Source: JAJDXW01 sp965202895 (lineage in GTDB: Bacteria > Pseudomonadota > Gammaproteobacteria > HK1). Taken from it: a DNA stretch of 64,000 nt. Location of the stretch: positions 3,844,001-3,908,000 of the forward strand of contig OZ241901.1 in NCBI GenBank assembly GCA_965202895.1, in the 5' to 3' direction. Position numbers and translations under genes: made by a program. This document shows, piece after piece, positions 50,282 to 59,500 of the stretch; within the stretch, counting starts at the first letter, position 1; each line of letters begins with the position of its first letter. A model generated the notes under the pieces. It made no database searches. It was not told the DNA's origin and was given only the letters and a program-made list of their open reading frames with translations.

Positions 50282-53059
50282 ATGGACCCCTGGTACAAGG
50301 TCGTGGCCCCTCGCAAGGAGGTGCGCGAGGGCCGCTCGTTCAGCCCGGATGAGTTCGCGATCGCTCTCGAGCAGGTGGTCGCGGGAACCGCGCCCGAGGA
50401 CTACCGGGATGCGGCGCAGTTCTTCTCCCGCACCTGCTTCACCCGCGCCCTGAAGGAGCACACCGGGATGGTGCTCCGGAGGCTCTCGGGGAAGACCGGG
50501 AACACCGCCCCGGTCGTGACCCTGATCACCCAGTTCGGCGGCGGCAAGACGCACACGCTCGCCTCGCTCTACCACCTCGCCGAGGCCGGCGAAGACGCCC
50601 TGGAGCTCCCCGGGGTCCTGGAGCTGCTGGCCGACGAGAACGTCGACTCGCCCCCGTCCGCCCAGGTCGGGGTGTTCGTCGGCAACGCGTGGGACCCGAT
50701 GGAAGGCCGGGAGACGCCCTGGATCGATCTGGCCCGGCAGCTTGCCGGCGAGCAGGGGGTCCGGGCGCTCGGAACCGACGCGAGGGCGACCCCGCCCGGA
50801 ACGGAAGCGCTCGGCCGGGTCTTCGCCGCCGCGAACGCCCCCGTGCTGCTGCTCTTCGACGAGGTGCTCAACTTCGTGAACCGCCACCGCGGCATGGCGG
50901 AGAAGTTCCATGCCTTCCTCCAGAACCTGACCGTAGCGGTCACCGGCGCCACACACGCCGCCGCGGTCATCAGCCTGCCGCGGAGCCAGGTCGAGATGAC
51001 CGCGTGGGACCAGGAATGGCAGGAGCGGATCACCAAGGTCGTCCGCCGCGTCGCCCGCGACCTGATCGCCAACGACGAGTCGGAGATCAGCGAGGTGGTG
51101 CGGCGGCGGCTGTTCGAGGACCCGGGCAGCGAGAGGGTTCGCCGAAGGGTCGCGAAGACCTACGCGGACTGGTGCTTCGAGAGGAGGCATCAGCTTCCGC
51201 CGGAGTGGATGGCCGTCGATACGGCGGCGACCGAAGCCAGGGCGCGCGAGCTCCTGAGAGATCGGTTCGATGCCTGCTACCCGTTCCATCCCGCGACCCT
51301 CTCGGTGTTCCAGCGCAAGTGGCGGGCCCTGAGCCAGTTCCAGCAGACCCGGGGGATCCTCGCGATGCTCGGCCAATGGATCTCCCGGGCCGCCGCCAGG
51401 CACTTCCGCGAAGCACGGACCGAGCCGCTGATCACCTTGGGATCGGCGCCTCTGGAGGTCCCCGAATTTCGCGCCGTCGTCCTTGGACAGCTGGGGGAAT
51501 CGAGGCTCGACGCGGCGATCGAGGCCGATCTGGCCGGGGCGACGGCGCACGCCAGGGCGCTGGATGCGGACACGGCCGGGCCGCTTCGGGACATCCACCG
51601 GCGGGTGGGAGCCGCGATCCTCTTCGAGTCTTCCGGCGGACAGGTGGACAAGGTGGCGCATCTGCCCGAGCTTCGCTTCGCGCTCGGGGAGCCCGAGGTG
51701 GACACCACGACCATCGACAGCTCCGCCACCGCCCTCGAGAGCGCGGGGTTCTTCCTCCGGAAGGTGGGTACGGACGGCTTCCGGGTCCACCATCAAGCGA
51801 CCTTGAAGAAGGTCGTCAGCGATCGGAGGGCATCGCTCGACGAGGAGAGCGAGATCAAGCCCGCCATGAGGAGCCTGGTCGGCAACGGGTTCGCGAAGGG
51901 CGCCGAGCTGCCCCTGGTCAGGTTTCCCTCGGACGGCAAGGCGATCGAGGACCGGCCGCGCCTCACGCTGGTCGTCGTGGACCCGGAGACCGAGTGGAGC
52001 GGCGATGGCCGGACACGAGAATGCCTCGTACGGTGGACGCGGGAGCGCGGAACGTCGCCGCGGCTCTATCCGGGCTCCCTCGTCTGGTGCGTGAAGAAGC
52101 CGGGGCGGGAGCTTCGAGACAAGGTCGAGCACTGGCTCGCCTGGCAGAGGGTCGAGCGGGAGGTCGCGGAAGGGATACTCGGAGCGGAGTACGACCGGGC
52201 CGACAGGACGGAGGTACGCGCGAAGCGGAAGGAGGCGGAAGATGCGGCCCTGGACGAGGTGTGGGGCAGCTACCGTTTCGCCGTCTTCGCCGACTCCGGC
52301 CGGGAGGGAGGCATCGGAAGCATCGACCTCGGGGCCGGGCACTCGAGCGCGAACGAGACGCTCTGCGGCCGGGTCGTCGCCGCCCTGAAGTCCGAGGGGC
52401 TGCTGAACGAAGGGATCGGGGCCGGCTACCTCGACCGGCACTGGCCGCCGGCCCTCGAGGAGGCGGGCGCATGGCCTCTCACGAGCCTGCGGCAGAGCTT
52501 CCTCGACGGCTCGCTGACCCGTCTGGTGGATCCCGAGAAGGTGCTGCAACGGAAGGTCGTCGAGTTCGTCGAGAGCGGCGCGTTCGGGCTGGCGTCGGGG
52601 ACCAGGGAGGAGGGCGGGTACGAACGGCTGTGGTATGCCGAGCCGGTCGGGCGCGACGAAGTCGCCTTCGAGCGGGACGTCTTCCTGCTGACCAGGGCGA
52701 AGGCGGAGCAGCTTCGGGCCGCCCCGCCCGGCGGCGCGCCGCAAGCGGAGGGAGGACCGGATCCGGAGACGACGCACAGGCCCGCGCCGGAGACGGAGAC
52801 AGGGCCGCCCCCCGGTCCTGCGCCCGGGCCCCGCGAGCGGACCGCGACCCTTCGCATGAAGGGCGCCGTGCCGCCCGAGGTCTGGAACCGTCTCGGGACG
52901 AAGGTCATCCCGAAGCTGCGGGCCGGCGACGGGCTCACGGTGGGCGTGGACTTCCACGTGAGCCTCCCCGCACGGCAGGCGGAGGCGCTGGAATCGGAGC
53001 TTCGGCAGGTGCTCGCCGACCTTGAATTGACCGCTGCCGTGCGCATGGAACGGTCATAG
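50282..53059 (+). CDS. DUF499-domain P-loop ATPase of defence module
   Basis: A 925-aa ATPase of the DUF499 group found with DUF1156 methylases and SNF2 helicases in defence islands. It starts MDPWYKVVAPRKEVREGRSF. Walker A is LITQFGGGKTHTLASLYHL near residue 83 and Walker B VLLLFDEVLNFVNRHRG near 190. The remainder is a long helical DUF499 body (WQERITKVVRRVARDLIAND; FQRKWRALSQFQQTRGILAM), then a Pro/Glu-rich linker (RPAPETETGPPPGPAPGP) and a C-terminal beta-rich segment. The ATG at 50282 has GGAG 6 bp upstream; an ATG at 50192 is a less likely alternative. The methylase was probably about 135 bp upstream before insertion of the B5 and A7 elements. Confidence 0.88.
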   Translation: MDPWYKVVAPRKEVREGRSFSPDEFAIALEQVVAGTAPEDYRDAAQFFSRTCFTRALKEHTGMVLRRLSGKTGNTAPVVTLITQFGGGKTHTLASLYHLAEAGEDALELPGVLELLADENVDSPPSAQVGVFVGNAWDPMEGRETPWIDLARQLAGEQGVRALGTDARATPPGTEALGRVFAAANAPVLLLFDEVLNFVNRHRGMAEKFHAFLQNLTVAVTGATHAAAVISLPRSQVEMTAWDQEWQERITKVVRRVARDLIANDESEISEVVRRRLFEDPGSERVRRRVAKTYADWCFERRHQLPPEWMAVDTAATEARARELLRDRFDACYPFHPATLSVFQRKWRALSQFQQTRGILAMLGQWISRAAARHFREARTEPLITLGSAPLEVPEFRAVVLGQLGESRLDAAIEADLAGATAHARALDADTAGPLRDIHRRVGAAILFESSGGQVDKVAHLPELRFALGEPEVDTTTIDSSATALESAGFFLRKVGTDGFRVHHQATLKKVVSDRRASLDEESEIKPAMRSLVGNGFAKGAELPLVRFPSDGKAIEDRPRLTLVVVDPETEWSGDGRTRECLVRWTRERGTSPRLYPGSLVWCVKKPGRELRDKVEHWLAWQRVEREVAEGILGAEYDRADRTEVRAKRKEAEDAALDEVWGSYRFAVFADSGREGGIGSIDLGAGHSSANETLCGRVVAALKSEGLLNEGIGAGYLDRHWPPALEEAGAWPLTSLRQSFLDGSLTRLVDPEKVLQRKVVEFVESGAFGLASGTREEGGYERLWYAEPVGRDEVAFERDVFLLTRAKAEQLRAAPPGGAPQAEGGPDPETTHRPAPETETGPPPGPAPGPRERTATLRMKGAVPPEVWNRLGTKVIPKLRAGDGLTVGVDFHVSLPARQAEALESELRQVLADLELTAAVRMERS

Positions 53060-53376
53060 AAGCCGGGCGCCGGCGCCTTGCCGGCCAGCCGGAACCAGAA
53101 CAAGGGCGAGGTGTGCAGCCACGGCCCGGACGGGAGCCCCCGCCTGTTCATCGACGCCCGACTGCGACGAGGGGAGCTTCGACGTCTTCCCGAGACGTCC
53201 CCTTGTTTTCATCCACGACGACGATCCTGCAATCCTCGAAGACCATCCGGACGCGCCTCGACGAGGCCGCGACGCGGGGGAGGGGGGAATACCCCCGAGG
53301 CGACGGAAAGCGTCGATCACGGCCAACCGTGCCTGCCGCCCCGGATCGGCTTCGGTCGAATGGCGACGCCGACTTT
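53060..53376. other. Intergenic between defence island and nar operon
   Basis: About 315 bp without a supported gene. Frames here are broken; one near 53370-53410 reads DADFLIEVKANRRTLW, which vaguely recalls ISAs1-type transposases but is far too short to claim. Confidence 0.4.
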
Positions 53377-53418
53377 CTGATTGAGGTCAAGGCAAACCGC
53401 CGCACCCTCTGGTTTGAT
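53377..53418 (+). promoter_or_regulatory. Candidate FNR-activated promoter of the nar operon
   Basis: CTGATTGAGGTCAA (53377-53390) matches the FNR half-sites TTGAT and ATCAA at 8 of 10 positions. A -10-like TTTGAT lies at 53413-53418, predicting a start near 53425, which puts the centre of the box at -41.5. This is the class II FNR arrangement. The narK1 start codon follows about 105 bp later. Confidence 0.6.
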
Positions 53419-53530
53419 GGCTGCCGTGCCGGCCCGCGCGGCCGGGGGCGGCCCGCGCGGCTGATGCCGTCGCGCGCCGGCGGCCTCCTCGCGCGGGCCG
53501 GCCGTCACCGCGATTGCCGAGAGAGGGACG

Positions 53531-54901
53531 ATGCAGGCTCGCGACGGCGTTCCGGCCCGCCTTCGACACCAGGCCCTCGGCCTGAGCACCTTCGCGTTCA
53601 CGGTCTGCTTCGCGGTCTGGACCATCTTCTCCATCATCGGGATCCGCATCAAGCAGGATCTCGGGCTCAGCGACACCGAGTTCGGCATCCTGGTGGCCAC
53701 CCCGATCCTGACCGGCTCGCTCAGCCGCATCTTTCTCGGGATCTGGACCGACCAGTACGGCGGGCGCGCCGTGTACACGCTGCTGATGGCGGTCACCGCG
53801 GCCGCCACCTGGATGCTCTCGACGGTCGGCACGTACCCGATGTTCCTGCTCGCCGCCCTCGGGGTGGGGCTTGCCGGAGGCTCGTTCGCGGTCGGCATCG
53901 CGTTCGTGTCGCGCTGGTTCGACCGCGCGCACCAGGGGACCGCGCTCGGGGTGTTCGGCATCGGCAACGTGGGGGCGGCCGTCACCAACTTCGGGGCGCC
54001 GTTCCTGCTCCTCGCGGTCGGCTGGGAGCGGGCCGCCCAGGTCTACGCGGTGGTCCTCCTCGCCACCGCGGCGGTGTTCTTCTTCGCGACGAAGGAGGAC
54101 CCGGGCACCGCCCGGCGCCGGGCGATGGGCGAGAAGCCGCGGTCGGCCTTCCTCCAGCTCGAGCCGCTGCGCCACCTCCAGGTCTGGAGGTTCTCGCTCT
54201 ACTACTTCTTCGTCTTCGGGGCGTTCGTGGCGCTCGCGCTCTGGCTGCCGCGGTACTACGTCGGCGTCTACGACCTGGACATCAGGACCGCGGGGATGCT
54301 GGCCGCGGCCTACGCGCTGCCCGGAAGCGTCTTCCGGGCCCTCGGCGGCTACCTCTCCGATCGCTTCGGCGCCCGCGCGGTGATGTACTGGACGTTCCTC
54401 GTGAGCGTCGTCGTCTGCTTCTTCCTGAGCTATCCGTCCACGGACTACGTGGTCCGGGGGGTCGAGGGGCCGATCGCGTTCAACCTCACCATCTCGCTGC
54501 CGGTCTTCGTCGCGCTGACGGTGGTGCTCGGCTTCGTGATGTCGCTCGGGAAGGCGGCGGTCTACAAGCACATCCCCGTCTACTACCCGGAGCACGTGGG
54601 CTCGGTCGGCGGGCTCGTCGGCATGATCGGCGGGCTCGGAGGGTTCATCCTTCCGATCTGCTTCGGGGTGATGAACGACCTCATCGGGGTGTGGACGAGC
54701 TGCTTCATGCTGCTCTTCACCCTGGTCGGAATCGCCCTCGTGTGGATGCACCTCGCGATCCGCCGGATGGAGCGCCGGGAGGCGGCCGAGCGTCTCGACG
54801 AGCTTCCCGAGCTTCCCGAGCTGCTCTCCGTGCACGCGCCGGAGCACCGGGGGGCGCTCGGTCCCCGGGGCCGGCCGGCTCCCGGAACCGGGACCGCCTG
54901 A
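53531..54901 (+). CDS. narK: NarK1-type nitrate transporter (MFS)
   Basis: A 456-aa inner-membrane NarK-type carrier of the nitrate/nitrite porter family. Helix 1 reads LGLSTFAFTVCFAVWTIFSI, and the family G-x-x-x-R loop is LSRIFLGIWTDQYGGR. The nitrate signatures are GLAGGSFAVGIAFVSRWF, with its conserved arginine, and GGLGGFILPICFG. The type I branch (NarK1) is usually a proton-coupled nitrate importer. GAGAGG lies 4-10 bp before the ATG. It is the first gene of a six-gene operon, 36 bp before the second carrier. The C-terminal tail (RLDELPELPELLSVHAPEHR) is hydrophilic. Confidence 0.92.
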   Translation: MQARDGVPARLRHQALGLSTFAFTVCFAVWTIFSIIGIRIKQDLGLSDTEFGILVATPILTGSLSRIFLGIWTDQYGGRAVYTLLMAVTAAATWMLSTVGTYPMFLLAALGVGLAGGSFAVGIAFVSRWFDRAHQGTALGVFGIGNVGAAVTNFGAPFLLLAVGWERAAQVYAVVLLATAAVFFFATKEDPGTARRRAMGEKPRSAFLQLEPLRHLQVWRFSLYYFFVFGAFVALALWLPRYYVGVYDLDIRTAGMLAAAYALPGSVFRALGGYLSDRFGARAVMYWTFLVSVVVCFFLSYPSTDYVVRGVEGPIAFNLTISLPVFVALTVVLGFVMSLGKAAVYKHIPVYYPEHVGSVGGLVGMIGGLGGFILPICFGVMNDLIGVWTSCFMLLFTLVGIALVWMHLAIRRMERREAAERLDELPELPELLSVHAPEHRGALGPRGRPAPGTGTA

Positions 54902-54937
54902 GCGGCGGCGCCGGACCGCGCGGCGAGGAGGACGCTC

Positions 54938-56545
54938 ATGGGCAAGGACATCCGGGGCTGGACCCCCGAGGACGAAGGCTTCTGGGAGCGGGGCGGGCGC
55001 GCGGTCGCCAACCGGAACCTGTGGATCTCGATCCCGAGCCTCCTCTGCGGCTTCGCGGTATGGCTGTACTGGGGGATCATCACCGTCCAGATGCTCAACC
55101 TCGGCTTTCCGTTCGAGAAGCCGGAGCTGTTCACCCTGTCGGCCGTCGCCGGCCTGGCCGGCGCGACCCTGCGCATCCCGAGCACCTTCTTCATCCGCAT
55201 CGCGGGGGGGCGCAACACGATCTTCCTCACCACGCTCCTGCTGGTCATTCCGGCCGCCGGAACCGGCCTCGCCCTGCGGGACCCGGCCACCCCGCTCTGG
55301 CAGTTCCAGATCCTCGCCTTCCTCTCGGGAATCGGCGGCGGGAACTTCGCATCCTCGATGTCGAACATCAGCTTCTTCTTTCCCAAGCGGGTGCAGGGCT
55401 ACGCCCTCGGCATGAACGCGGGGCTCGGGAACTTCGGCGTCACCACCATGCAGATCCTGGTGCCCCTGGTGATGACGATGAGCGTGTTCGGGGGCGAGCC
55501 GCTGGTCCTCGAGAACACGAGCGGCACCCTCATCGGGAAGATCCCGGCCGGCAGCGACACCTGGATCCACAACGCGGGCTTCGTCTGGCTCGTGTTCCTG
55601 ATCCCCCTCGGCTTCGCGACCTGGTTCGGGATGAACAACGTCCGCGACGAGCACGTGTCCCCGAACATCGGCCCCCCCTTCCGCGGCTTCGCGATCATCC
55701 TCGTGATGCTGGGGATCGGCCTCTTCACCGCCGCGTGCGGCCTGTGGCTCATGCTGCCGGAGGAGGTCGGCGGCTCCGGGTTCGACCTGAGCAAGTGGCT
55801 CGTGCTCCCCCTCGTGATCGCCGGCACGGTGGGGCTGCTGAGGCTGCTGCCGGGGGAGGTCGGCCGGAACCTCCACCACCAGTACCGGATCTTCGACAAC
55901 AAGCACACCTGGGCGATGACCGTCATCTACACCATGACGTTCGGCTCCTTCATCGGCTATGCGGCGACCTTCGCCCTCGCCACCAAGGTGGTGTTCGGGT
56001 TCTCCCACGTGATGGTCGACGGGGTGATGACGCACGACACGGTGAACCCGAACGGCCCGAGCGCCCTGACCTGGGCCTGGATGGGCCCCTTCGTCGGCGC
56101 GTTGATCCGTCCCGTCGGGGGAACGATCTCGGACCGGATCGGCGGCGCGAAGGTGACCCAGATCATCTCCGTGGTGATGGTCGCGAGCGCGCTCGGGGTC
56201 GCCTGGGTCCTCGGGCGGGCCTATGCGTCCGCGACCCCGGAGCAGTACTTCGCCCCCTTCCTGATCCTGTTCCTCATCCTGTTCGCGGCCACCGGGATCG
56301 GCAACGGCTCGACCTTCCGCACCATCGCGGTGGTGTTCGACCGCGAGCAGGCGGGGCCGGTGCTCGGCTGGACCTCGGCGGTGGCGGCCTACGGCGCGTT
56401 CGTCATCCCGAAGGTGTTCGGCGAGCAGATCCGGGCCACCACCCCGGAGTACGCGCTCTACGGCTTCGCCGCCTTCTACGCGGTGTGCATCGTCATCAAC
56501 TGGTGGTTCTACCTGCGGAAGGACGCCTATGTCCGGAATCCTTGA
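54938..56545 (+). CDS. narK2: NarK2-type nitrate/nitrite transporter (MFS)
   Basis: A 535-aa second NarK carrier. It starts MGKDIRGWTPEDEGFWERGG, a cytosolic head seen in type II NarK/NarU proteins, followed by about 12 helices. The signatures include LRIPSTFFIRIAGGRNTIFL, GIGGGNFASSMSNISFFFPK (nitrate signature 1) and TSAVAAYGAFVIPKVFGEQI (second half). This type usually exchanges nitrate for nitrite. GAGGAGG precedes the ATG by 6 bp. The NarK1-NarK2 pair together with narGHJI is the arrangement of denitrifying proteobacteria such as Paracoccus and Pseudomonas relatives. Confidence 0.92.
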   Translation: MGKDIRGWTPEDEGFWERGGRAVANRNLWISIPSLLCGFAVWLYWGIITVQMLNLGFPFEKPELFTLSAVAGLAGATLRIPSTFFIRIAGGRNTIFLTTLLLVIPAAGTGLALRDPATPLWQFQILAFLSGIGGGNFASSMSNISFFFPKRVQGYALGMNAGLGNFGVTTMQILVPLVMTMSVFGGEPLVLENTSGTLIGKIPAGSDTWIHNAGFVWLVFLIPLGFATWFGMNNVRDEHVSPNIGPPFRGFAIILVMLGIGLFTAACGLWLMLPEEVGGSGFDLSKWLVLPLVIAGTVGLLRLLPGEVGRNLHHQYRIFDNKHTWAMTVIYTMTFGSFIGYAATFALATKVVFGFSHVMVDGVMTHDTVNPNGPSALTWAWMGPFVGALIRPVGGTISDRIGGAKVTQIISVVMVASALGVAWVLGRAYASATPEQYFAPFLILFLILFAATGIGNGSTFRTIAVVFDREQAGPVLGWTSAVAAYGAFVIPKVFGEQIRATTPEYALYGFAAFYAVCIVINWWFYLRKDAYVRNP

Positions 56546-56599
56546 AGCGTTCGGCAACGCCGCTGCCAAGGGGCCGCCCCGGCCCCGGGAGAGGGAGAG

Positions 56600-59500
56600 A
56601 TGAGCCACCTGATCGACCGGTTGAACTTCTTCCGGGCGACGAACGCCGGGACGTTCGCGGACGGCCACGGGGTGACGACCACGGAGAGCCGCGGCTGGGA
56701 GGACGCGTACCGCAAGCGCTGGCAGCACGACAAGATCGTCCGCTCCACCCACGGGGTGAACTGCACGGGCTCGTGCTCGTGGAAGATCTACGTCAAGGGC
56801 GGGATCGTCACCTGGGAGACCCAGCAGACCGACTACCCGCGGACCCGCCCCGACCTTCCCGACCACGAGCCGCGGGGGTGCTCGCGGGGCGCGAGCTATA
56901 GCTGGTACCTCTACTCGGGCGGCCGGCTCAAGTACCCGCTCGTGCGTTCGCGGCTGCTCAAGCTCTGGCGCGAGGCGCGCGCGGACCTCGCCCCCGTCGC
57001 CGCCTGGCGCTCGATCGTCGAGGACCCGGAGAAGCGCGCCTCGTACACCTCGCGGCGCGGGCTCGGGGGCTTCGTCCGCTCCCACTGGGACGAGGTGACC
57101 GAGATCGTCGCGGCCGCCAACGCCTACACGATCCGCGCCTACGGCCCGGACCGGATCTTCGGCTTCTCCCCGATCCCCGCGATGTCCATGGTCTCCTACG
57201 CGGCGGGGTCCCGCTACCTCTCCCTGCTCGGCGGGGTGTGCATGTCGTTCTACGACTGGTACTGCGACCTCCCGCCGTCGAGCCCCCAGACCTGGGGCGA
57301 GCAGACGGACGTTCCCGAATCGGCCGACTGGTACAACTCGGGCTTCCTCATCCTGTGGGGCTCGAACGTGCCGCAGACCCGCACCCCGGACGCCCACTTC
57401 TTCACCGAAGCGCGCTACAAGGGGGCGAAGTCGGTGGTGATCTGCCCGGACTACTCCGAGGCGAGCAAGTTCGCGGACGTGTGGCTCGACGTGAAGCAGG
57501 GCACCGACGCGGCCCTCGCGATGGCGTTCGGACACGTCATCCTGCGCGAGTTCCACCTCGACCGGCAGGTGGAGTACTTCACGGACTACTGCCGGCGGTA
57601 CACGGACCTGCCGATGCTGGTGCGCCTGGTCGAGCGGGGCGGCTACCTGGTCCCGGAGCGCCTGCTGCGGGCCTCCGATCTCGAGGGCGCGGGCGGCGAG
57701 GCCAACAACCCCGAGTGGAAGCCCCTCGCCTTCGACGACCGGACCGGATCGGTGGTCGTGCCGCGGGGGTCGATCGGGTTCCGGTGGGGGGAGCAGGGCA
57801 AGTGGAACCTGGAGCCCCGGGACGGGGAGGGCCGCGAGGTGACGCTTCGCCTGTCCCTCCTGGACGACCGCGACGAGGCCGCCGCGGTCGGCTTTCCCTA
57901 CTTCGGCAACCTCGAACACGCCCACTTCGCGGGCACCGACCATCCGAGCGTGCTCGTGCGGAACGTCCCCGCGAAGCGCCTCCGGCTGGCGGGGGGCGAT
58001 GTGCTCGCCGCCACCGTCTACGATCTCCTGCTCGCGAGCTACGGGCTCGACCGGGGGCTCGGAGGGGCGCACGTCGCCGGCTCCTACGACGACCCGGAGC
58101 CCTGTACCCCGGCCTGGGCGGAGGCGATCACCGGCATCGCGCGGGATCGGATCGCGTCCGTCGCGCGCGGCTTCGCCGGCAACGCGGAGCGCACCCGGGG
58201 CCGCTCGATGGTGATCATCGGGGCGGCGATGAACCACTGGTACCACATGGACATGAACTACCGCGGGGTCATCAACCTGCTGGTGATGTGCGGCTGCGTG
58301 GGCCAGTCGGGAGGGGGCTGGTCGCACTACGTGGGCCAGGAGAAGCTGCGGCCCCAGACCGGGTGGCTGCCGCTCGCGTTCGCCCTCGACTGGACCCGGC
58401 CGCCCCGGCAGATGAACTCCACCTCCATGTGGTACGCGCACACGGACCAGTGGCGCTACGAGACCCTCGACGTCGAGGACATCCTGTCCCCGACCGCACC
58501 CGAGGGCGACTGGGGCGGGGCGCTCATCGACTACAACGTGCGGGCGGAGCGGATGGGCTGGCTGCCGTCCGCCCCCCAGCTCGGGGCGAACCCCCTCGCC
58601 GTCGCCCGGGCGGCCGCCGAGGCGGGCCGCGAGGCGGGCGGGTACGTGGCGGAGCAGCTTCGCTCCGGCGGGCTCCGCATGGCCTGCGAAGACCCCGACG
58701 CCCCCGTCAACTGGCCCCGCAACCTCTTCGTGTGGCGCTCGAACCTCCTCGGCTCGTCCGGAAAGGGGCACGAGTACTTCCTGAAGCACCTCCTCGGCAC
58801 CGCGCACGGGGTCATGGGCCAGGACCTCGGAGAGACGGGCGGGAAGAAGCCGCGCGAGGTCGCCTGGCGCGACCCCGCCCCGGAAGGCAAGCTCGATCTC
58901 CTCGTCACCCTCGACTTCCGCATGTCCACCACCTGCCTGTACTCCGACGTGGTGCTGCCGACCGCCACCTGGTACGAGAAGAACGACCTCAACACGACGG
59001 ACATGCACCCCTTCATCCACCCGCTCACCGCGGCGGTCGACCCGGTGTGGGAGTGCAAGAGCGACTGGGAGATCTACAAGGCCATCGCGCGCAAGTTCTC
59101 CGAGGTCGCGCCGGAGGTCCTCGGGGTCGAGCAGGACGTGGTGCTCGCGCCGATCCTCCACGACACCCCGGGCGAGCTCGCCCAACCCTTCGGGGTCGAG
59201 GACTGGAAGGCGGGCGGCGCCGAGCCGGTCCCCGGACGGACCATGCCGTCGGTCGTCACCGTCGAGCGCGACTACCCGGGGCTCTACGAGCGGTTCACCG
59301 CCCTCGGCCCGCTCCTGGAGCGCGCCGGCAACGGCGGCAAGGGGATCTCGTGGGACACCGGCGGCGAGGTGCGGGCGCTTCGCCGGCTGAACGGCGAGGC
59401 GGCCCGCGACGGCCCGGCCCGGGGCCTCGCCCGCATCGAGAGCGACGTCGACGCGGCGGAGGTCATCCTCATGCTCGCGCCGGAGACCAACGGCGAGGTC

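Noticed and set aside
53370..53415. Possible ISAs1 transposase scrap reading DADFLIEVKANRRTLW
   Set aside because: Only about 16 residues resemble the family, the expected upstream IDAMG motif is absent, and the segment overlaps the FNR site and predicted promoter.
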